This document shows, one piece after another, positions 23,134 to 34,476 of a DNA stretch of 64,000 nucleotides. Under the pieces are notes generated by a model. That model was not told the origin of the DNA, searched no databases, and was given only the letters and a program-made list of their open reading frames with translations. Position numbers and translations under genes: made by a program. Origin of the DNA: Lamellibrachia columna (Eukaryota > Annelida > Polychaeta > Sabellida > Siboglinidae); assembly GCA_963662155.1 (NCBI GenBank), contig OY759262.1, forward strand, positions 13,326,782 through 13,390,781. Reading direction: 5' to 3'. Position 1 is the first letter of the stretch, and each line of letters begins with the position of its first letter.

Positions 23134-25507
23134 CCTTCGGCAAGTACACGTACTGAACACCATCGTCTGGAAAGATGGCCGTGCGCAGACGCATGTCCTC
23201 GGGCGTGTCCTGTTTGAGATCGACCAATAGATAGCTGTACGGTACCGACGTGGCGTCTTTAAAAGCCTCTTGCACGAATTTCACGCGTCCCGGATACATC
23301 TGCCGATCCAAGTGCGACATCTGCGATGCGTCACGAGGATTCTTGAACACCACCATGTACTGATAATTCAGACTGATGGTACGACTCTCTTTGTTTTTAG
23401 GGAACAGGTTATGTACGAGATACAGCACGGACGTGTTCCTGTGGTGACTTTTTTTAGTGAACAAGGTCGTGACCCGCTCGTCCGTTTCTGCCATGAAATC
23501 GTCTATGACGATGAGGTTCCTCGTTGTCGAATCGAACATGGCCGCCGTCGGTAACCCTTCCTCGAACCGCACGTCGACCAAGTCCATTGTTGCGTAAGCC
23601 TCTTGCCATTCTCCGTAACACCGCGTGATCTTTTCGGAAGGTGGATGGATCATCGCAGCAGCGTGACGCAACATACGCGTCAAGAAAGTACATAATTTCA
23701 GAGGGGTTTAAAATGGCAGAGGTCCTGAATGAGTATTTCAGCTCAGTATTTACCACAGAAGAAATCAGTTCACTTCCAGTTCCATTTACTAAATTTGAGG
23801 GAAATAAATCAGAACATTTAGGGCAGTTATTTAATACTCCTGTAATGATAGCAAACAAAATTAAGAAGATGAAAGATAATAAATCATCTGGAGTTGAAGG
23901 GATACCACCAAAACTGCTTAAGGAAATTGTTGAGCAAATTAGTACACCACTTGCAAAATTGTTTAACTTGTCACTAGAAGAAGGAAAAGTTACATCAGAA
24001 TGGAAAGAAGCAAACATTACGCCACTATTTAAGAAGGGATCGAGGATCAAGCCAGAAAATTAAAGACCAGTGAGTTTAACATCAGTTATATGTAAATTAC
24101 TCGAAACATTAATTAGAGACCACATGGTGGAATTCCTTGTAAAACATAATTTAATAAATACATCTCAACATGGGTTCCTAAAAGCAAGGTCATGTCTAAC
24201 CAATCTCTTGTGTTTTTTTGAAGAAATTACAAAGTGGGTAGATGACGGGTCACCAGTGGATGTTGTCTACTTAGATTTTCAGAAAGCTTTCGATAAAGTG
24301 CCACACCAAAGATTGATACTTAAACTAAAAGCCCATAGTATAGGTAATGATGTAATCAACTGGATAGAAAAGTGGCTTACACACAGAAGACAGAGAGTAA
24401 TAGTAGACAGTGAGATTTCAAACTGGAAATCGGTTTTGAGTGGGGTACCACAGGGATCAGTATTAGGCCCTATACTGTTTTAATATATATAAATGATCTA
24501 GACGATGACTGTGGTAAAAGTACTCAAATTTGCAGATGACACAAAAGTATTCAGAAAGGTTACAAATGATACAGATAAACAAAGAATACAGGATGATCTA
24601 GATAAATTAGTTAAATGGTCAGAAAAATGGCAAATGTTATTAAATTTTGGGAAGTGCAAATGTATACACATAGGGCATGGAAACATGGACGAAGAATATA
24701 AAATGGGCGATGCTGTACTAGGTAGAACCACACAAGAAAAGGACTTAGGAGTAACATTTAATGCTGACATGAAAGTTTCAGAGCAATGTGGGATTGCTGC
24801 TTCAAAAGGAAATCAAATTCTAGGGCTAATTTGGAGAACTATCATGTGTAAGGAGAAACAGCTAATTGTACCCCTGTACAAAGCAATATTTAGACCACAT
24901 TTGTAATATTGTATTCAAGCATGGAGGCCGTATCGTAAAAAAGGACATAGACAAGCTAGAAAGAATACAACGAAGAGCAACAAAAATGATTCCAGAATTG
25001 AGAGACCTTAGTTATGAAAGTCGCTTATTACAATGTTGTTTGACAACACTAGAGACCAGGAGACTAAGAGGATACCAAATAGAAGTATTTAAAATAGTGA
25101 ACGGTTATGAGGATGTTGATAGGAATATGTTCTTCAAACTTAAAGAAGGCAGTAGAACCAGAGGACACAAAGCAGCATTAGTTAAGGAGCAGTGTAGGTT
25201 GGACATAAGAAAGTACTCTTTCTCACAGAGGGTGATAAATGAATGGAACAAACTGCCAAATGATTGTGTTAATGCTAGTAGTGTGAATATGTTTAAAAAT
25301 AGAATTGACAGATATTTGATAAGGGTGGGCTACACATAGATGAGAAAATTGTTGGACTCTCGATAAGCCAATGGCTTCCTTGTCCACTTTGCCATCTGGA
25401 ACTTGTTGTTTGGGATGGCAATCTTGTTAAATCTTGTTAAATCTCTTGCCGCATCCCGTCGGTCCGGCGACGATGCACGTGAAGGGATATTTCCATCGTG
25501 CATCCAT
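23129..25507 (-). pseudogene. Genome-packaging ATPase (A32/FtsK-HerA type) split by a LINE (P1)
   Basis: The first exon-like piece (25507-25438) encodes MDARWKYPFTCIVAGPTGCGK, the start of the Walker A motif. The rest (23689-23129) resumes directly after the Ser-Thr of the P-loop and contains TTRNLIVIDDFMAE (Walker B), LFPKNKESRTISLN and VVFKNPRDASQ, the conserved A32-family motifs. In this family the enzyme pumps DNA into preformed capsids. A 1.75-kb LINE on the opposite strand is inserted in the P-loop codons. Compare the intact P2 copy at 39784-40416. Confidence 0.9.
23690..25437 (+). mobile_element. 5'-truncated CR1-like LINE inserted in the P1 ATPase
   Basis: Plus-strand RT pieces: MKDNKSSGVEGIPPKLLKEI, GFLKARSCLTNLLCFFEEI, VDVVYLDFQKAFDKVPHQRL, LSGVPQGSVLGP and KFADDTKVF, then a C-terminal SFSQRVINEWNKLPNDCV. 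Stops at 24061, 24481 and 24904 break the frame. The 3' end has a short direct repeat (atcttgttaa twice), typical of CR1-type tails. I see no clear target duplication. Confidence 0.85.
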
Positions 25508-25545
25508 GATCGCTTATGAAAGACGACAAGAGTGCATCGCCTTTT

Positions 25546-28500
25546 CTACACTTCCACCGGACCCGTGGTCACCCCATCCTCGTGCACCACGCGTTTGGTG
25601 TAGAAGTAGGTGAGGGCCGCCCGTTCCTGCACGTAGGTCAACACGGTCGAGTTTTGCACCCAGAACCCGCGGTTCGTTCCACTTCCGCTCCGACGGTTGG
25701 TTAGCACCTCTAGGAACGCATTCTTGTCGATGGTGTTGTGACGTTTGCTCAGTCCTTTGGTGCTATACTTGTCGGTGGCTCCGAAACAATAGTACATCTA
25801 GCTACACAACCCCACGAACCCCGTCACCGGACCATTCGACCTTGAACAGACCCGGTGTCCTCTTGACGAACGCTCTGCGCGCCTTACAGCAGGCCTCGTC
25901 TCCGACCCACGGTCGATCAGCGAGTCGACAGCGTACGTACACGTTCCGATGTTCGTCGCAACATTCGGACGGGAGCCATTCGGAACGATGTCGGAAATAA
26001 TGATCTCGTAGTGCTGGGGTCACGAGGGCATCGACGGAATCACCGGCCAAGGCCAAATAGGCACTGTCCGTATCCATCTCGCAGTACTGGAACAGAAGGC
26101 GCTCCACGAATCTGTTGATAAAGTCGTAATAGAACTGCAACATGCGCATCTTGGCGTACTGCAGAACGAAGAATCCCACGTGTACGGGTAGGGTGTACTT
26201 GACGGTTGTCTTGTTCATCTCTATCTCGTATGCATCGTCGACGACGATGTCGAGTTGTCGGAATCGTTTATCGTTGACCATGAGCGATGCCGCCTTCTCC
26301 GAGCAGTAGCTGACGTCGCGATGGACACTGCATCACCGAACCGCCGGAAACACGGAATAGGATCGTACTCGATGATCTGGTAAACATGCAGCACCTCGAG
26401 ACCGTGGTCCAGTTACCATCGCAACAGGGGCGTTGCGAGCCATATCTTATCGCCAAGATAACTGCCCACGAGCGCCTCGGAGTCGTCATGATGTTGTGCT
26501 CTTCGGCGTATCGGCGCATGAACGGGCCGAGACCCTCGCGTATCAGTCGGATGTTGTTGAACACGGGTTGCATCTCGGCAAAGTGCTCGCGCAATTCTTC
26601 CGGTACGCAAATGTCGCATTCGATCATGCCGAACACGGTTCCGGCACGCACGCCACTCAGGATCTGTTGCGACGTCATCGTCCACCGCACGTGTCGACGT
26701 CGGGGAAATGCAGCATCCAGACACTTTCGTACGGTCGGATCTCATCTCATCTCTTTCCACTCGCATTCCCACAGCTCGACGACCTTGACAAAGTGACGTA
26801 GGTAGGCGGTGGTCTTTCGGGTCTCGGCGAGCAGTTGTGCCATGGGTTTCCCGTTGATGGCGTTCACCTCTTCTCGGGTGCACGGGCAACCATGGAAAAA
26901 ACAACCTTGGAACTGATAAGCCGTGTTCGTCTCACTGCACCATCCATCCACCCGATGTTTGCCTATTCTCTTCTCTCGCCCGTTGATCTGATGTCGTACG
27001 GGACGTCCCGTGCGTTCGGATTCCCACGTCAACCATTCTGCAGCCATCTGTCCGTACAGCTGCGCCGAATCGGGGCGGAAGTCGTTCTCTGTCCGTCGTC
27101 GAGTGTACCTTCCCATAAGCACGTCTTGCATGAGCGACCACAGGTACAGCGCGTTCGCGTCGTATCCGACGATCGACCGACACGGACGAGCAGCCTCTCC
27201 GTACTCGTTCTGACGTAGCGTGGTTACCCCTTTCTCGTGATAGCGGTGAAAAATGATCGAAGGACCGCTGATAATGTTATCTTTGACGAGGTCATGCAGA
27301 TATTTATTCTTCTCGTTGAAGATGGTAAAGAAGGTCTTCTCTGGAAGGTCGTTGAACAGGTACAGCAGGGTCAGACCAGGTACGCTGATGCCTTGCTTGA
27401 ACATGTCTATTCTACGTTGTTGATAGAAGGCAAACTGTCTGTCGATCGCCTGAAGAAAGGGAACCACGTCCCTGTTGTTGTACCAGACGAGAAAGTCGCG
27501 CAATGTCGTCATGCCATTGTCGCACCAGACCTCTTGACAACTGGCGTAATCCTCGTCTGAAATACCTTCGTTCTTCAGCCGACTGAAGAAGACCTCTTTT
27601 GGTGGAATAGCGGTATCGTCGAGCCTCTCCAGACGGTCCATGTATTCGTACGGGAAATGACCTTTCGTCACCTCGCATCCGTACGCTTTCAGATACTTGT
27701 CGTAGCTGAACCCAGGGGCTATGTAGTTGGTCATGTCTAGGAATTTCAGCTGATCCGTCGAAAGACACATGAACGTGTTGTTGCGTTTGATGACGAAAAA
27801 TAACCCGATGCCATCGTTCACTTCTTCTTTCTCTTTGTGTTCTTGTTCCCTCTCTTCTTTTTCTTCTTCTTGTTCCACTGTCTTTGACGTGGACAGGAAG
27901 TAGGGTATGAAGAACTGTTTGATGGCATTGAGATCTTACTTACCCGAATTGAACCCGATGACAGGCAACTGATGCATCCATCCATATAGTTGTCCCATCA
28001 GCTTTTTATATGGATTGGTTGCTGGTCGAGATTCCTTGTCAGCCTCCTCCCGTTCGCCCCAGTTCGTCAGCGCTTCTGCGAGTTGTTCCAACACATCCTC
28101 GTATGAGTCTTTGATGTTTTCGTACGCGGCGTCACTCATCGATCGCAGAATATTCGGCAGTTGTCTTTCCATTCTCTCCATCCGGTTTGACGAGCTTGTA
28201 CACGCACACGTTCGTTTGGAACGTGGTCTCTACACGATAGAGGTCATCCAGCGTAACCCCGGCAAATTCTTCCATGGATACGCCGTCTTGGGTGTAATTC
28301 TCGTACAGCGTCTTCACCGCTGGATCCAATCGATATCGATCGCATCCTCGATGCAGGGCCAGACACCGGAACACACACAGTTTATCACTGTACCTCTTAT
28401 TATGATTGGGTTCCGTTTCCAATCCGATGACGGCTTTGTTCTTCTTGATGTAGACTGGAAGAGGGATCATGCCTACACATCCTATCGGATGATCGATGAT

Positions 28501-29382
28501 GTGGTTGACGAAAAAGGTGACATTCGTCACGATTTCGCAAACCCACGCAGAATCCGGTCTTTGATTGATGGCCCACTGCAAGACGTCGGTTTCTCGGATG
28601 CGTTCGAGAAAGTCATCAAAGTCCTTGCTGTTGGTGATGAGACTGGGCTTGTCCAGATAACGTCCACAGCAGTTGCACGAGGAATGGTAGTATTTGTAAC
28701 GACCCGTGTTCTTGTTCCTCAGAATGAACCCGTAACTGATGTTAATCTTGAAGGCGTTGGTCTGTTCCTGGAACGTGATCTTCAAAGGCGTCTCTAGAAC
28801 GGTCGTGTCTAGCGTAATTAATCTGTAATCGTACATGCACTGGAGGGGGCCTCTCGATACACGTGTCCTTATGGTCGACCAGTGCGCTCGAAAGACATCT
28901 AGCAGTTCCGTCGACAGGTTGTCGGCGAAGGGAAATCGAACGGGTGGATCGATGGGATCTTCGTCGGTAACGAGTGGGTGGTGGGGTGTGGTGTCTTCCA
29001 TGTTTGATCGCTTCGGCGATGGTGTTTCCTTGACATCGGTACACATGGTTCCTGCGTGTCTGGTCAGGTTGTCGCGTCTATTGAACTTCTTTCCACATTT
29101 CGTACAAGTGTAGACTGTGGCCTTTTTTCTATTACTGCTACTGCAAAGACGACATACGGACTTTACGTGATGCTGCAGATCGTCCCATCTCCCAAACGTT
29201 GCATCACATTTACACGCGTATTTCGATCTCTTTGCGTGGCCGCTAGGTGGCACCACTGCTGGTGGCGCCACCGAATACGAGTGCTGATTCACCGACGGTG
29301 TCGAATGACTCTCTACGTGACGCCGTAGCTCTGCATACCTGTCGAGTGCCAGTCCACAGTGACGACATATATGACGTTTCAT
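25546..29382 (-). pseudogene. Protein-primed-type family-B DNA polymerase with zinc-finger N-terminus (P1)
   Basis: Start MKRHICRHCGLALD at 29382. N-terminus: three C2H2-like fingers (CRHCGLALDRYAELRRHVESH; CKCDATFGRWDDLQHHV; CTKCGKKFNRRDNLTRH). A conserved domain follows (CNCCGRYLDKPSLIT..., then DKLCVFRCLALHRG, reminiscent of an OTU protease Cys motif). The polymerase part has VGYDANALYLWSL (motif A) and QYCEMDTDSAYLAL (motif C, DTD) and ends near 25546. The exonuclease region is missing between 28132 and about 28180. Further frameshifts occur near 26700, 26460 and 26280, and there is a stop at 25802. It would replicate the element DNA. The copy is dead. Confidence 0.88.
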
Positions 29383-29644
29383 GGTGCTGTACGCGTCTAC
29401 AACTGACAGACATCGGCCCTCAGTACATCTATATAGTGCGTGTGGTGGTGGTGCTGCTGCTGCTGTGGTGGTGGTGGTGATGGTGAATGATGTATTACTA
29501 AGGTGTGTTCCTATGGTAATAGCTAAAGTGTCCACTATCGATGGCTACGGGTTTTCTTTGAACTATGTAGGACGAGGGAACACTACTGACAACACGTATC
29601 AATCATTGTATGACTTTTTTATTAATTATAATGTGGTATAACCG

Positions 29645-30132
<488 letters not shown>

Positions 30133-30248
30133 GGTTATCGACACGCCAGTGGCTAGTATCATGGTTCTTAACTTGTGGGCTGTTACACCACGACAGAGGT
30201 TACGTACAATGATGATGATGTACTATATAAGTCGTTGTGTGTGTGTGT

Positions 30249-30312
<64 letters not shown>

Positions 30313-30745
30313 ATGACTATGTCATACAATACAAGAGAGACTAAATAACATAAAGTTCTACAGGTTACAATACACTACTGTGGTTAATATAAGTACTGAC
30401 GATATACTGTAATATGACTTTCCGTTGCAACGGTGGTTCTTAATAGTCGTGTGTCTCTAGCATATAATCGATAATTATCTTCACTAATCCTCGCAATGCG
30501 CGTCTCCGCACTTCTGTCGGTAGTACGGGCGCTTAATCCTACAGAAATGTAATAATACTAATGTTCAACTACATAATAATAATAATAATAATATTCTTCT
30601 ACAGCGGTTCTATATACTGTTCAAATACAGTGTTAATACTACTACTACTACTACTACTACTACTAATACTATTACTATTACTACTATTATTACTATTACT
30701 GCTATTACTACTATTACTACTAATGTTCAATTACTGAACGTTCAA
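30133..30745. repeat. Microsatellite-rich spacer in P1
   Basis: A (GT)n tract at 30236-30300 and triplet runs of the TAC/TAT type at about 30637-30722. No gene seen. Confidence 0.85.
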
Positions 30746-31398
30746 CTACTGCGGACGGCGGATGATGATGCGTGCATATTCTTTCATCAGTTCGTGCCAT
30801 TCCGGCGACATTATAGTCGCCGTGTTTCCTTCACATATGGTCGTCGTCACCTCATCTAACGTGTTTGTTGATGTTCGCCACGTGTGTGTGATGAGATTCA
30901 ACACCGCCTCCCCTATAATTTTTACTCCGGACTCTCCTCCCTTGTAGAGGACTCCGGCTAGTTTGCGGACCGGTCCGGTATACGGACTACACCGCCGTCC
31001 GCCGTCAGTAGGACGGTCGATTCTGGAAAGATGTACAACGTCGGTGGTGTCGTCTCCTCCTCCTCCTCCTCCTCCTCCTCCTCCCGCTTCGTCGTTTGCG
31101 TTAGCGGAGGTGAAGCGGGGCTGAACTCGAAATCGTCATCATCATCATAATCATCATCGCCCATCTCCCATGGTACCTGTGACGCTGGAGGCGACTCATA
31201 GTAGTGAGGGTGTGGTGCCGCTGCTGCTGCTGATGATGATGGTGGTGGTGATGCGGAAGTGTCTCGACGTTTCTTCACAACCACCACCTCCTCTCTGGTG
31301 TCGTCATCTTCCGTGTCCGACGTCTAACGTTTGCATGACGTCGACACCTCTACCTCCTCCTCGTACAACCTTCGGAGTTGCCGTAGGCCGTTGCTTAT
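30746..31398 (-). pseudogene. Early-locus exon U1, unknown protein (P1)
   Basis: Begins after the acceptor TTTCTGTTCAATAG (AG at 31400-31399), which is conserved next to U1 of P2. Phase 0 from 31398 reads ISNGLRQLRR..., then a Ser/Pro/Ala-rich and acidic segment (runs of Asp and Glu from repeats), then a stop at 30958. One internal TAG near 31326 also breaks it. The C-terminal part (LDEVTTTICEGNTATIMSPEWHELM) lies in a shifted frame to 30746 and aligns with P2 residues ending LEWQKEIRRQIRL. No known domain recognised. Confidence 0.6.
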
Positions 31399-31573
31399 CT
31401 ATTGAACAGAAATACTAGTTACATTGCTAGACAGTAAGACCAAACAAATTTGCGCATCTTTCTGCATATTCGTCCGCGTCGCCTTGCATATTTGCGTATC
31501 GTTCGGCTAGACTCTTTCTAACCAACTCTTTCACATCGTGTTGCCACTGCATGTTCCCACACTTTGCGGTGAC

Positions 31574-31999
31574 CTATATCGCTAGCCACCGCAAGATGTG
31601 CATGACCAATTTGGACGATGGTATGTAACACTCCTTGTCGTCCGTTAAATTCATTATGCGGGCCATCTCATCACAGGCACAATGGACACTGGTGACCTCT
31701 AGCGCTTTATAGAAGTTATTTTCGATCCTCATGGCTTCGGATCGATCACGTATCCTATCTAGACCACTCATCATCGCCTCCATCTCGTCGCTACTACTTA
31801 TAGATATAACATCGGGCTGTGACGTACTATCCTCCCCCTCGTCATATGTTATTATAATGAGTGGTGGTGGTGAACAACTTTCCACCGAGGAGGAGAATAG
31901 TATTTCAGAACTACTACTACGTAACCATTCCATTACCTTCTCTTTTCCACTCTTTGTTCCCTTCTCGACGTCACTGCTTGTAGCAGCAGCAGCGTCATC
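31574..31999 (-). CDS. Early-locus exon U2, unknown protein (P1)
   Basis: Starts at a conserved acceptor (TTGACAG, exon from 31999) in phase 0: DDAAAATSSD... WLRSSSSEIL, an acidic/Ser-rich stretch, then a helical conserved block (VHCACDEMARIMNL, YIPSSKLVMHILRWLAI) ending in TAG at 31574. P2 reads Glu at that codon and continues about 36 more residues. P1 homology also continues past the stop. No ATG is present at the exon start in either copy, which supports joining to the upstream exon at 32434-32496. Function unknown. Confidence 0.6.
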   Translation of the reverse strand, partial: DDAAAATSSDVEKGTKSGKEKVMEWLRSSSSEILFSSSVESCSPPPLIIITYDEGEDSTSQPDVISISSSDEMEAMMSGLDRIRDRSEAMRIENNFYKALEVTSVHCACDEMARIMNLTDDKECYIPSSKLVMHILRWLAI

Positions 32000-32142
32000 C
32001 TGTCAACAGAATTACACGGTCTCTACTTCCATTTCTGACACGTTGTAATTGATATACTGTCCCGCTACGCGTTTCGTAACGGTCACCATGACATGCCCCC
32101 CCCCCCACGCAACATCTCCAGTGCCGCATACCGCTCGGCGTC

Positions 32143-32496
32143 TCACGTTATGCTCATGTAGGCGTTACCAGTAAATCCCAACACCTGTACTGCCTTTTCA
32201 TTAAACAACGTTGCCCAACATTCTGATCCTATCCAATCAGCGAGGAGGATATGCAGAGCGAACTTGTACACGGGACCTCGTTGCCATCGATGAATCGGAC
32301 ACACATAACCATTATTTTCCGGAATCACACGTTTGTTACAATGCTGACACGATGGATAGACTATATATTTCTTTTTCACGGCACATTGTACTATCGTTAA
32401 CTGACGTGTAAATCTATAGTTTCCGACACTTACTTCATTCTGTAAACGTGTCAGAGTCATCTCGTCGTTGTTGTTGACGAACTGTTGTGCGGCCAT
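32143..32496 (-). pseudogene. RPA70-like zinc-ribbon OB-fold protein (P1)
   Basis: Start MAAQQFVNNNDEMTLT at 32496. Reads CAVKKKYIVYPSCQHCNKRV...YVCPIHRWQRGPVYKFALHI, then LADWIGSECWATLFNEKAVQVLGF. The spaced Cys2-Cys-His set and the following strand pattern match the DNA-binding domain C of replication protein A large subunit. That domain binds single-stranded DNA during replication. TGA at 32143 and a G-run frameshift cut the last ~40 residues present in P2. The frame runs through a perfect donor (GAA|GTAAGT at 32433), so this product needs the unspliced or intron-retained form. Confidence 0.72.
32434..32496 (-). other. Shared first exon and donor of the early locus (P1)
   Basis: 21 codons from ATG 32496 to GAA, then donor GTAAGTG (32433-32427). 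The donor is phase 0, and acceptors for U2 (31999) and U1 (31398) are both phase 0. P2 has the equivalent exon at 44847-44903 with donor GTAAGC. Conservation of position, phase and sequence in two decayed copies supports real splicing. Confidence 0.65.
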
Positions 32497-32729
32497 TGCT
32501 TCTGCTGTTGCTGCTGCTGCTGACGAACGATTAGACTTGTACTAGGCGATCGGAGAGCGGTTGTGTGAGTCTTTCACTGTGCGCTCAGCTTATAAAGGCC
32601 TCCTACTGCCTGTGGCGCGCAATCTTATCTCCACCGTTGGTCGCGCGCGTGATGCCGTATTGTTCGCCGGGGGTCTGGCGGTGCATTGTACTTTGTTCGA
32701 TCGTGTGATATTGTTTGCGGTAATATTAT

Positions 32730-32745
32730 CGCCAGGGGGCGCTAC
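32730..32745 (+). promoter_or_regulatory. CTCF-like motif at the right side of P1
   Basis: cgccagggggcgctac matches the CTCF core from CCAG to CGCTA. It lies between the early TATA region and the 110-bp repeats. Binding is unproven. Confidence 0.45.
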
Positions 32746-32800
32746 GGGTTAAGTGTGTCGACGGTTCTGATGGGTCGAGAGCCGTCACGTGACCTATGAT

Positions 32801-33020
32801 GTCACAGTTCCTCATTTGCATATCACGTGACCTCTCTATGGAGGTCGCCATCTTGTTTTGCTGCCATATTGTTTTGCGATGATACGGTCACCAGGAAGCG
32901 CTGCTACAACGTCACAGTTCCTCATTTGCATATCACGTGACCTCTCTATGGAGACTGCCATATTGTTTTGCTGCCATGTTGTTTTGCGCTGATACGATTA
33001 CCAGACGGCGCTGCGGGTCT
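32801..33020. promoter_or_regulatory. 110-bp tandem repeat with enhancer-like motifs upstream of the P1 early locus
   Basis: Two copies start gtcacagttcctcatttgca (32801 and 32911). Each holds an octamer-like ATTTGCAT, a CACGTGAC E-box, GCCAT(C/A)TTGTTTTG (YY1-like in the first) and ends in a degenerate CTCF-like GGCGCTGC/AGCGCTGC. The repeats lie 300-500 bp upstream of the early ATG. The layout resembles viral tandem-repeat enhancers. Function is inferred. Confidence 0.5.
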
Positions 33021-33299
33021 TGTTCAAGATCAAAGATCACCGACCTTTTATACTTATACAATTACCAGTTAGGGTTAGTAACCCTAAATCTGACGTCTCT
33101 ACTGAACCCTAACCCTAAAAGGACATGCAGGTTTCAGGTGAACCTGGGTGATACGGTCACCAAGAGGCGCTCTCCTGGGTGATACGATTGTCGGAGAGGG
33201 GATTCGGGAGGGAACGAAGGGCTGTTAGCAGCAGCGACGGCAGCAGCATTGGTAATTAACAGGGTCGTTAATAGGGTTCGAAGAGGCTAACGAGGAAAC
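33021..33299. other. Spacer between P1 and P2
   Basis: Contains short telomere-like pieces (ttagggttagtaaccctaaa and accctaaccctaaa) and a further degenerate repeat of the 110-bp unit end (gatacggtcaccaagaggcgct). No gene. The P1/P2 boundary lies somewhere here. Confidence 0.5.
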
Positions 33300-33341
33300 G
33301 AGAAACCAACACAACACGATGTCGTACGAGTGCACACGTAT

Positions 33342-33347
33342 TTTATT
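33342..33347 (-). terminator. Polyadenylation signal of the P2 late transcript
   Basis: AATAAA on the minus strand inside the block shared with P1 and P3. Confidence 0.6.
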
Positions 33348-33399
33348 GAACGATACAAACAGTATGACGATACAACGAGGGTAGCATGTAATATCGCTA

Positions 33400-33880
33400 A
33401 GACGACTTACGGAGTTTTACCATCACTCCAGAGGTCGCGAGCTTACGGATGTTTACCACCGCGCCAGAGGCTCGAGGGTGATTATGATGATGACGATGAA
33501 GATGATAATGAGACGACTTACGGATGTTAACCATCACGCCAGAGGTCGCGAGCTTACGAGTGTTTACCACCGCGCCAGAGGCTCGAGGGTGATGATGAGA
33601 CGACTTACGGATGTTTACCATCACGCCAGAAGTCGCGAGCTTACGAGTGTTTACCACCGCGCCAGAGGCTCGAGTGTGATTATGACGATGACGATGACGA
33701 TGAGTCGACTTACGGATGTTTACCATCACGCCAGAGGTCGCGAGCTTACGAGTGTTTACCACCGCGCCAGAGGCTCGAGGGTGATGATGACGATGACGAT
33801 GAGACGACTTAAGGATGTTTACTATCACGCCAGAGGTCGCGAGCTTACGAGTGTTTACCACCGCGCCAGAGGCTCGATCG
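33400..33880. repeat. Tandem repeat of about 80-110 bp downstream of the P2 protease
   Basis: About five units with the landmarks acgacttacggatgtttaccatcacgccagaggtcgcgagcttacgagtgtttaccaccgcgccagaggctcgag, separated by variable GATGAC triplet runs. Similar but shorter in P1 (11940-12115). Confidence 0.9.
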
Positions 33881-34367
33881 ATGTGCGATAGTACAGTCTA
33901 CCTCGCCGCAACTGTTTAATCCAATCAAACACGCGACAATTGTTAGCTACTAAATCGGTGCCGAGCAAATTGATAAAAGTTCTCGTCGGAAAACTGTTAC
34001 AACGAAACAATACATAAGCTATGCAATATATATATATATTGTCCACAAACGTTAGAAAGAGGACTCTGAAGTTTCTTGCTATTATGAGTCCACTCGGAAC
34101 AATGTTCGTTCATGAAGGTGCGGAACGCAGCGTGTCGTGGCGATAGAACGTACGAGCTGAAGAAATCGCCGCGGCCGTCGGTGTCTAAGTACAGCGCTAT
34201 CCAATGTTCGCCCGGTTCTTCACCGTCGTCGGTGTTGCACACGAAGGCCGCAGGCAGGACGTCGTCCGTCGTCGTCGTAGACAGTCCGTCTATGGGTACG
34301 ACACGCGAAATATCGATCTGGTGCGCGGGTCCATCGCCAGTAGTCTGTCGATCTGCAGAGTGTCCAT
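33855..34367 (-). pseudogene. Adenain-like cysteine protease (P2)
   Basis: Start MDTLQI at 34367. It shifts frame near 34280, resumes MCNTDDGEEPGEHWIALYL (catalytic His kept) and SPLSNVCGQY (catalytic Cys kept). It is then broken by a TA microsatellite (34025-34039) directly after the active-site motif, and continues in a third frame (TRTFINLLGTDLVANNCRVFDW). Inactive as read. P1 has an intact frame. Confidence 0.85.
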
Positions 34368-34476
34368 CTCAGTAGTCGTAGATGACGTTGCGGTTCTTGT
34401 CAATTTCCAACACGGACTCGAATTCGGCGTAGGCGACGACGTTCACGGTGGTCGGCAGAGCGTTACGGAAATGCAG

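Noticed and set aside
33070..33120. Telomere-like TTAGGG pieces between P1 and P2
   Set aside because: Only two or three units with mismatches; too short to claim an interstitial telomere.
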